64,000 nt of DNA from Thermomucor indicae-seudaticae (taxonomy: Eukaryota; Mucoromycota; Mucoromycetes; Mucorales; Lichtheimiaceae), in assembly GCA_000787465.1 (NCBI GenBank), contig JSYX01000131.1, positions 1 to 64,000 of the forward strand, in the 5' to 3' direction. A program made the translations under genes and the position numbers. Position 1 is the first letter of the stretch, and every line of letters starts with the position of its first letter. Of this stretch, positions 56,305 to 64,000 are shown piece by piece. The notes under the pieces are model-generated. The model saw only the letters and a list, made by a program, of their open reading frames with translations, did not search any database and was not told the DNA's origin.

Positions 56305-57346
56305 GTGGTTTGCAAGTGGAGCGCAGACAATGCCAGAGGGACGCCGACCAGATCAAGTACCAACTGGAAGATGCACGGTCTTAAAAACACTGGCTTGTCA
56401 AGGCCCTTGAGGCAAACTACTGCTTCGGATCCGGAGCAGTCAGCAGAGGATAAGCAGCCAAAGGATCAGCAGTGGACAATGCCAAGCTATAATCGGCGCG
56501 CTTGCGAGCATTCGCCCGACCGGATCAGGATCCAGCAACTGAGGCGAGAGGCAGCGGAGCGAGGCCAGGATCTTGTTTATGGCGGAATGGACTGTGGTCT
56601 TTGCACGATGTCGACGACCATCGCGATGACGGAGAAGCAGTATAACGCCAGAATTGCATTTTATAACAGGTACAGCCCTTTAGCAGATGCAGAACATGAA
56701 TGCGATGACAACAGTAATATCCCAGTCGACGACTCTGCAGTTGACACACCGCCGCTGCCGCCCATGCCCAAACCTATCCGCATCACAGCTGAAGAACTGG
56801 AGCAGCAGACTCTCTCCCGAGCTCATGCCCGAAAGCGTGAACGGCGAAAGGCCCGTTGTCCGGATGTGCAGCAGGCAGAGGATCTGTTGGCAGCAAATCC
56901 GCTAGAAATGGTACAGTCCCTTGAGCGGTTGGTTGAATGTCATGAAGCACGCCGCAACACGCGTGACGTTCTGCGTAGTTTTTATCGTTCCAAGCGCGCA
57001 CACAGAGAGAAGCGTACACAAAAGCTACGGACAACTCAGACATACGACCGTATCGCAGCCGAGGAGCGTAGGCGAGTGCCGTGCGTGTCCGATAGTCATT
57101 GTACCTATCCTTGCAATTGGAACACAGGGCACAGCCGTTGGCGCAACTGTCAAAGGACATGCTCGTCGAGGTGGAAAGCAAATGCACCGACGCCACAGAA
57201 GGTGCACTACGGTTATGGTGACAAGCGAGTCTCGGTCATCCCAGACTTGCGTCGGTTGCTTTGGCTCAGTTGTCCGGCCTACGGCCCACAAGCTCATCAA
57301 TGGTGCTTGGTATTGCCTTTCTTTGACTTTTCGCAACTGCGGATGA
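56305..57346 (+). pseudogene. Fanzor/TnpB-like transposon nuclease relic
   Basis: This is a broken ORF of a mobile element. In the first frame (56305-57090) are LVYGGMDCGLCTMSTTIAMT, with an Asp in a G-x-D-x-G context like RuvC-I (about 56590), then YNARIAFYNRYSPL, a basic helix HARKRERRKARCPDVQQAED, and LRSFYRSKRAHREKRTQKLR ending in YDRIAAEERR. At about 57080-57110 the frame shifts by +1 and continues AIGTQGTAVGATVKGHARRG and then SESRSSQTCVGCF, the first half of a zinc ribbon, and AHKLINGAWYC. It stops at 57346, before the expected second Cys pair and final RuvC Asp. The order (RuvC-I Asp, basic helices, RuvC-II-like strand, zinc ribbon) matches eukaryotic TnpB relatives and similar ORFs of Mucoromycota genomes. 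It is inactive. The identification is by pattern, so confidence is moderate. Confidence 0.6.
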
Positions 57347-57349
57347 CAG

Positions 57350-57543
57350 AGACAGGCTACATTCGAAATGCTGGTCATCCGCAGTGTCGATCCTAAGATT
57401 ATACTGTAGGATTGGCCCCTGCCAGACACTGGTAAGGAAATACAACGGCTTTTGGGTCTAATCAACTGTTTCCGCGAACATATCTCAAAAGTTTCGCAAT
57501 TAACGGCTCCGTTGGAAGACAGTTCGGCTGAACGGCACATCCG
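57350..57543 (+). mobile_element. Ty3/Gypsy reverse-transcriptase fragment
   Basis: In one frame the sequence reads SVDPKIIL, a stop (TAG 57407-57409), then DWPLPDTGKEIQRLLGLINC and FREHISKVSQLTAPLE. This is the end of the reverse-transcriptase domain of Ty3/Gypsy elements, before RNase H ('VDP-K... DWP-P ... IQ-FLGL-NYFR-HI ... LTAPL'). Only about 65 codons remain, directly next to the Fanzor-like relic. Confidence 0.7.
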
Positions 57544-57808
57544 TATGCTTCAATACCACGTGCTCGAATTACAGAGCGGGGGTTAACACACAGAACAGGG
57601 ACACACAGGCAGCAGTTGCTGTTGACGGGGCGTACACTGCCTCCGTTTGATCCATTCTCTAAATCCAGTCAATTCAATAAAAGATATTCAACAAATGCTC
57701 TTTTTACATGCCATGCTTGAAACAATTTTTGCGTCAACTAAAATTCAAGTTTGCGTTAGCTATGCAAAATGAATCAACTGCCATTTTGTAGCTTAGCAAT
57801 AATGGTAT
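57544..57808. other. Between transposon fragments and NOP4
   Basis: No gene. This is AT-rich sequence that should hold the NOP4 polyadenylation region. Confidence 0.5.
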
Positions 57809-59778
57809 TTATTTTGCAGCTTTTCTGGCTTTAGCCTCAGCTTTCGCAGCTTCTATCTTCTTTTTCCGTCTTTCTACGACGTTTTTGTTCTCTAATGCAA
57901 ATTCACAAATTAAGCGTTTTCCCTTGAATATTTCAGCGTTGTTGTTCAAGAAGCGCAAGGCGGCCAGAGCGTGCGCGTGATTGGCATATTCAATAAAACC
58001 GTAGCCTTTGCTCCTTGGCTTGCCGGTACTGGAATCAATTCTTGTGGAGTCTCTGGAAATCTTTGCTTGCTTCACCACGATACGTCGAGAATATCCTTCG
58101 GATTTTTCTTCTTCTGTCAAATCGGACCACTCACCAGCTTGTGCTCCTTCCTTGAATTTCTTGACGGCTTCCATCGCGACTTGCTTCAGACGCGCGTTAT
58201 CAACGTTCAACGGCAAATTGCGGATGGATAAGCGAACTTTGGACACATAGAGCGTTGGATCTTGCTTGAGTAACCGCTTTCTGTTGTTGAATGACATTTC
58301 ACGTGCTTGTAATTCTGCCTGGGTGAATTCTTTCGCTTGTTCCGATTTCGGAAGCACCAGGCCTTCGTATAATAGGTATACGTTCCGTTTGTCTTTCTTG
58401 ACATTCTCCATCTTTTTCTTGTTTTCCTTGATCTTTTGAGCTTCATTCTTGTCCACAGCACGTAATACTTCAAGCACCCTTCCGTGTAGCGTAAATTTTG
58501 CAGCAAGGCCTGATGCCGCGTCTGGTGTCAATATACTTTCATATTCGAGTCCTCGTTTCTTCTTGTTCCGCTTTGATGTTAATAAACTGTTTGCGGTATC
58601 TTCCGCTGCATCGCTGTCATCATCATCGCGTGCTTGTAATCGTTTTAACGTTTCGGCCTGCTTCAAGATGTCGTCCACAACGTCGCTTTCCATACACACA
58701 AAGCCCGAACCACGCGATATTCCTTGGGAAGTCTTGGTAATTACTGCAAATTTAACGGGTCCAAACTGTTCGAATCTACACAAAAAGAATGCGTTAGTTC
58801 TCCATAATTTCTCTCATAGTGCCAAACTTACAAATTCTTGAGTTCTTCTTCGGATGCCTCATATGATAGATTCCGCACAAATAATGTTCTTGATAATTCT
58901 ATTTGACGATCAACTTCACTCTTTGCATTTTTCTTCTTGTTCCTGTTTCTTTTATTACCAGATTCGCCTTGCTGTATTTGTTGATCTCCATCTTGGTTGT
59001 TTTTGTCAATATCCATTGAATTTGTTTCGTCTTCATCGTGATTAGTGCCTTGGTCAACTGGACTTTTCGCGTTTTTCTTCTTTTTGTTCTTGTTTCGTTT
59101 GATATTCAACTGTGTCTGTTGATTTCCATCTTGATTATGCTCATTTGATTCGTCGGTATCCATTGAATTTATTTCTTTTTCATCACGATTAGTGCCTTGA
59201 TCGACTGGACTTCTGGCGTTTTTCTTCTTCTTCTTGTTTCGTTTGATATCAGATTCGGCTTGTTGTATTTCTTGCTTTCCATCTTGATTATGCCCATTTG
59301 ATTCGTCAATATCCATTGAATCTTTGCCATCATCTTTCGTTGATTTCTTCTTTTTGCTGACGTGTTGTTCAACATTTGGTGTATTGTGGGTTTTTCGTTT
59401 CTTGGGTCTGGGCTCGTTATCCGCGGCAGAACGCCTCGCCTTTTCTGCCTTTGCGACTGCCTTTCTCAAAGCGAATTCCATCTTGATCTTGTGCTCGCCA
59501 AGAAACTTTGCATCTTTCAACTTTTCAAGAGCCTCCTGGGCATCTTCTCGAACTGCGAAATGGACATAGCCGATGCCCTTGTTCTTGAAATTGGGATCGG
59601 ATTCAGGTACTTTGCCATTGGAATTGTCCGCCACCACAAAGCACTTTCGTATCGGGCCGATCTCCCCAAAGAAAGCTTCCAGATCGGCACTCTTGGCATG
59701 TTTTGGTAGTTTCCCAACGAAAAGTGTGGCTACAGCGGTCGGTTTAGATTCGGTTGATGTTCCTTGATCGTTGACCAT
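57809..59778 (-). CDS. NOP4/RBM28-like nucleolar RNA-binding protein
   Basis: This is a 60S ribosome-biogenesis protein with several RRMs. Exon 1 starts at 59778 and encodes RRM1 (about residues 18-103: ATLFVGKLPKHAKS, FGEIGPIRKCFVV, KGIGYVHFAVRED). A highly charged linker (120-295) contains three tandem copies of a Lys-rich then Asp/Asn-rich unit. RRM2 follows from ELSRTLFVRNLSYEASEEEL and is split by an intron (about 58828-58775) before FEQFGPVKFAVITKTSQGIS and RGSGFVCME. The downstream exon carries an acidic/Lys-rich spacer, LSIRNLPLNVDNARLKQVAM and SKGYGFIEYANHAHALAALR (third RRM). It ends with a Lys/Ala-rich helix, AEAKARKAAK, at 57809. Only three clear RRMs are seen, against four in yeast Nop4; one may be degenerate in the spacer. 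Confidence 0.88.
58906..59320 (-). repeat. Three tandem repeats inside the NOP4 linker
   Basis: Residues about 154-291 contain three imperfect copies of a unit of about 40-50 residues with the pattern SMD-D--N-HNQDG-QQ, then IKRNK-KKKNA-SPVDQGTN. The copies differ by substitutions and small length changes. Confidence 0.75.
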
Positions 59779-60756
59779 AATTTCTTTCTTTTTTTCTCTC
59801 CACGCACCTGTCTTTTTCTGTTTCGGCCTTTTTTTGCAATGCAGGAAAATTTATTTTGTGGCTCAGATGGCAGAGAAAAAAGCAAAGATGGCAAAGAGAT
59901 AGCAATAGATAGCAAAGGCAGTACGAGACTATGATACAAAGGGGTCCTGGCTATCGCTATCGAGCTTTTATAGAATTTCAGCCGCACTTTAATGTTTTGT
60001 GCAAGGAATGCGGCTAGCATATCCAGGTTCGGCATGGTCTGGAAACACATTAGCGGCTACGGATCAAGACTGGAAATTTATTTTCTTACCAAGCATACAA
60101 ATGGTGTACTAAGGCCCTACTTATAACGCATTTATATCATATGCTTAGAGTACAGACTTCATTGCGATGAGGGTGTCGCGCGTGGATATACACGCGTCGC
60201 AGTGCACGTTTTGATAGCGTCCGCACTTTTCGTTTTTCATGCCGCCCTTGTTCCATGCTGCCTGCTGAGCGCGTATCGTGGACCGAGGGCTACATGCACC
60301 CCTCTCCACGGAGCGATCACAGACAGCAGGCTGCGGTAGTGAATCTAGCAAATTTTCAAGTTGCCTCCGCAGAACATGGTGCAGCACGACGAGCTACAAA
60401 GAAGGGCTTTCGGCGCGCGTGCCGTGTCCAGTACATTACGATTCGGGCCTTGACTGAGGCTGACCATGAGACGAAGTTAATGATGCGCGGTTGTGAATGG
60501 ATACGACACAGATATTAGATATGCAGCGAAAGTACTTAGAAGGTCGGCGGCAGAGGAAAAGAAAATATTCAAGGTCCCTCTGTCTTTCTCGATTAAGCAC
60601 CGGCCATGAAAGGTGGCCTGTGGCCGCTGATGGCGAGTCCCCACGGCTGAAAGATAGCTTAAAAAGACCCAGGCCGCAGGAGGGGAGGGCGGGGCATAAA
60701 ACAACGCCAAAGGGTACTCCAGAGCTTTACAGTGGGCCGTAAACAAGGTCGATCAA
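59779..60756. other. Intergenic upstream of NOP4
   Basis: About 1 kb with the NOP4 promoter near 59780-60000. Short open stretches at 60145-60518 on both strands have no motif. Confidence 0.45.
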
Positions 60757-61290
60757 ATGGCACGTCCTAGAGCCGCAAAAGCCGGTCCACGAGGCCTGTC
60801 GAGGAGAGAGGAAACGCAACACTGGCAGGATTTTGCATACTTGGCGGCTCGCAATATGTTGCCGCAAAAGGTTGGGCTCAGTGCGGCTTCTTGTTGTAGT
60901 ATACTTTGAAAATCTTTGCTTTTGTCTTTCAAAGTTGTCACACGCACTGAATACATTCCAATAAAGCGTGCGGTGGTCAAGCCTCACGGAAAGGGACAAC
61001 AAGTTTGTAGCTTAATACGCTATCAAGACGCATTGGTCATATCAGTGAGCCCATTGCGTGGTTTGAAAGAAGTGGGAAAAGGGAGCCAAGTTGTCAGTTT
61101 TGTGAAAAATCTTGGTTTTATGCATGCAATCGACAACCGATCGTTTGCCACATTCAGATTGGTTGCAACAGGTTGGACGCTACCTGTTATATGCCGTTTC
61201 CCTTTTTTCTACGTGGATGATCAATCTCAAGCGAAGCGACACTGGAGCTGTTGCATAAGCTTTTGTTTTACGTCCATCAACAATAGTTGA
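60757..61290 (+). CDS. Doubtful small spliced gene
   Basis: I do not recognise this product. The ATG at 60757 gives a basic N-terminus, MARPRAAKAGPRGLSRREET, then HWQDFAYLAARNMLPQK up to a GTTGGG donor at 60871. An acceptor at 60966 keeps the frame and gives RAVVKPHGKGQQ, after which the frame stays open to 61290. The first 50 residues look coding and the remainder does not clearly, so another donor may follow at 61003. It could also be chance. Confidence 0.28.
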
Positions 61291-62331
61291 AACACGGCAA
61301 TGGCGTTTTCAATATGCAGAGAGATGTGCATTGGGCATTGCTTGGAAAACAGTCAACCTACCGTATTCTCTATATCGGGTAATGCCCATAAAACATGTTA
61401 CAATTATTTACGTGGGAGAATCATTGAACATTTGCCTAGTTTGCTGGCTGACAGCATAATATGACCTCCTGGACTCGAGAAGTTTCCTGGATCCATTACC
61501 GCTGTCAGGGGGAGCTGTATATGACCACTCATTTCCATGATAAGGACTTCAGAATGGACATACGAGACTTATTGAACTGATCGATTGGATATTGGAGGAC
61601 ACTAAAGTCTTCCTCTGCTTCTCTTTGGCTAACTGTACAGTACAGCTTAGGATTGAGAATGTAGAGGGATCGTGTTTACTGTTAGAGAGCCCAATTCGGT
61701 TAAACTTTATCGGCACCACGGGGAACCAATCGAGCTCGTTCTAGTTGAAGAGAGAAAGATCAGTTCTCTCTCTCTGCGATGCAAAGACAGAATTCAGGCT
61801 CAGCGAAGGAATCGTTCGGATGCGACTGGATAGAGAGAAAGGTTGGACAAGTGTGCCACGTTAAAAAGGAATGACAACTCCGCATGCCATTTGTTTGGAT
61901 CCACAAAAGTGATACTCGCGCTTCATTACAACTTTTTGGGAAACAACAGAGAGACGGTATGAGAGAGAGACGATTTCTTCCACTTTCGTACCTTTTTAAC
62001 AAAGGAAAGAAGCACAGGAGGGGAAGATGTTAAAAGAAGTTGAGCGAAGAAGAGGGCCCGACTAGTTTTTTGATTATCCGCTCGAGAAAGCGCATGACCC
62101 ATTTCAGGCCATTCCGCAACACTTCGGCGTCCGAATTGGTCCAATATATGCACTCTGGTAAACTTGTTGATCATCAAGCGTCACTTGCCTCGTACAAAAG
62201 CTCATGGAAACTTTATTGCCGACTGCTTTTCGCTTATAAACCTGTTTATCTCTCTCCCTCTCTCTCTCCCCTTTTTCTTTTCCCTAAAACCAAACCTTTC
62301 TCTTTTCCCCCTCTTTTGACTATGATACACT
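61291..62331. other. Intergenic, promoter of the kinase gene
   Basis: No gene is supported. CT-rich sequence (62247-62315) forms the leader of the kinase gene. Confidence 0.5.
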
Positions 62332-64000
62332 GCGTGACACCATCTCCTCATCACGCTTACAATAACAATGGCAAAGCAATGCTCCAATCAGCCAAGGATA
62401 ACAGCAGAGTAAATGTCAAATATCTAAACAAATGGACATTTCCTTTCTTTTGCTTAATAAAGAAAAATGATAATATTTTAGCGTTCCCCTGGGCTTATTG
62501 GAGGCAAAAGATCATCCTTGAGTAACCTTAGAAAATCGAAATCATCGACTACGACGGCCGATAATCGTATTATTACTCGACGCCCTGCATCCGCTGCATC
62601 TGGAAGAAAGCCATCCGATATTCTCACCATGGACATGACAATGAAACGCCGCTCGACAGGTTGTCTTCGACGTCAATCATTCGCTGGTTCTTCATCCAAA
62701 TCATCTACTTCGCAGGGACCAGCCAAGGTATGCATCCATCAAAGCGAGGGAAGGGGAGGGAAGCCTTACCTCTGGGTCTGCTGTTCAGTTAGTATCACAT
62801 GCTCACCGAAAGAGAAAAAAATTTTTCTTGTGCAGGAAGCGTGGCGACCACCAGGATTTTACGAAATTCCCAATATCCTTGGCAACGCATTTCTAAAACC
62901 CGAACCACAAACGACGAAAGAGAAAACTTATAGTCTGCGAGACTATAACCCGAACAAGCATATCTCGAAACGGCCATGGATTCCGGTTGGCCCATGCAAC
63001 GAGATTCCTCAGTTACCACCTTTGGTTCGAACAGAAAACGAATTTGAACGTCGAATTCGAAAGGCGCTTCCGAAAATCCAGGTTTCTTCTCTTGATCCGT
63101 ACAACAAGTATGGCTCTTTTAAGGAAATTGGCACAGGGTAAACATCGTAAAGCACGCAATTTATACCTACGTATCTAACGTCTTTTGCTTTTTCTTCGCC
63201 CAGTGTGAACGGTTCCGTGGTCCGTGCTAGCCATAGATACAAGAAGAACCTTTTGCTGGCCATTAAGCGATGCCGACTGGACCCGGACCGTGAATATCGT
63301 GCTGCCATCATTCGTGAACTCCGCATCATGGCTTCCGGGCATCCGAATCTGATCAAGTTGAAAGAAGTCACCCTCTGGCGCGACGACGTCTGGATCGCCA
63401 TGGACTTGATGCGTTGCTCCGTCTTTGCTGTGCTTTGCCAACGCGGCATCCCGGAAGAATACGCGGTCTACATTACTTGCGAAACCTTGAAAGCCTTAAT
63501 TTATCTCCATGGCAAAGGATTCATTCACCGCGACGTCAAGTGTGAGAACCTCTTGCTGGGCTGGAATGGCGAAGTGAAACTTGGTAATTCTCTCATCTGT
63601 TCTTTGTTGTTTTCATAATAACCCTAAAACTTGTATACATGACCAGCTGACTTCGGCTTGGCCACACGTACCGACAAGCGTAACCGTGACCGTCTTGGCA
63701 CCAGCAAATGGATGGCACCCGAAGTAATCCGTGAGCAATACTATGACGAGAAGATTGACATGTGGTCTCTTGGTATCACGGTGATTGAAATGATGGATCG
63801 TGTGCCGCCTCACTATATGATCAAGGATGAAATTGAATTGTTTGCTACTATCCTAAGTGAGCCCAGCCCAACCTTCACCTACAGTTACCCAACCATGTAT
63901 ATGCGTGGTCTTGTCGCTTGGCTGCTCGACGAGAACCCGGCCACTCGTCCCAACGCCAAGGATGTCCTTACTGAAATTGAAATTCACGTTCAGAACCGTC
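62332..64000 (+). CDS. STE20-type serine/threonine protein kinase (3' truncated by window)
   Basis: The ATG at 62332 gives MIHCVTPSPHHAYNNNGKAM, then DNSR before a GTAAAT donor. The exon after the acceptor starts RSPGLIGGKRSSLSNLRKSK, a basic Ser-rich stretch. After another intron comes EAWRPPGFYEIPNILGNAFL and a 100-residue linker. The kinase domain begins YGSFKEIGTGVNGSVVRASH (glycine loop split by an intron). It has LLAIKRC (ATP Lys), FIHRDVKCENLL (catalytic loop), DFGLATR, WMAPEVIREQYYDEKIDMWS and NPATRPNAKDVL, running to the window end. These residues are intact, so it should be active. The sequence is nearest the STE20/PAK-like group; no CRIB motif is visible in the part seen. The C-terminus lies beyond 64000. 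Confidence 0.85.

Noticed and set aside
56783..57540. Minus-strand open frames opposite the Fanzor-like relic
   Set aside because: They are antisense to the relic and the Gypsy fragment and have no independent similarity.

Overview
The window is nuclear DNA of a filamentous fungus, most likely an early-diverging one (Mucoromycota, probably Mucorales). Genes are dense and lie on both strands. They are split by many short GT-AG introns (about 50-100 nt) and often have pyrimidine-rich leaders. The gene set includes a CSL (RBP-Jk-like) DNA-binding factor and a relic resembling the Fanzor/TnpB-like ORFs of Mucoromycota genomes. No tRNA, rRNA, CRISPR array or prokaryotic feature was seen. The species cannot be fixed from the sequence.

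Layout, 0-28 kb: AVL9 (+), CSL factor (-), a small unknown gene (+) meeting ARPC4 (-) tail to tail, a secreted Ser/Ala-rich protein with three Lys-Arg sites (+), UBA2 (-), an unrecognised spliced gene (-), a decayed MULE-like transposase (-), RAE1/GLE2 (-), a sugar transporter (+), a 91-aa unknown (+), RAD7 (+) and an FCP1-like HAD phosphatase (+). Layout, 29-46 kb: ISU1 (-) divergent from NDC1 (+), a SulP sulfate permease (+), a single-span membrane protein (+), an aquaglyceroporin (+), GDA1 (-), a Pho80-type cyclin (+) and an NHX Na+/H+ exchanger (+). Layout, 47-64 kb: a C2H2 regulator (+) facing an HMG-box regulator (-), a NOL8-like nucleolar RRM protein (-) divergent from a CC2D1/Lgd-like protein (+), IBA57 (-), a Fanzor-like relic joined to a Ty3/Gypsy fragment (+), NOP4 (-), a doubtful small ORF (+), and a STE20-type kinase (+) cut by the window end.

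Most genes are housekeeping and do not form one pathway. Some themes recur: nuclear pore and mRNA export (RAE1, NDC1), mitochondrial Fe-S assembly (ISU1, IBA57), ribosome biogenesis (NOL8-like, NOP4), and secretory or endosomal traffic (AVL9, GDA1, NHX, CC2D1-like). The least explained parts are the Lys-Arg-punctuated secreted protein, the Fanzor-like/Gypsy mosaic beside IBA57, the transposase relic at 14-16 kb, and a gene-poor 2.7-kb stretch near 42 kb with clustered CGAGT/ACTCG pentamers. Exon boundaries were read by eye from splice signals and family similarity, so outer coordinates are firmer than internal ones.
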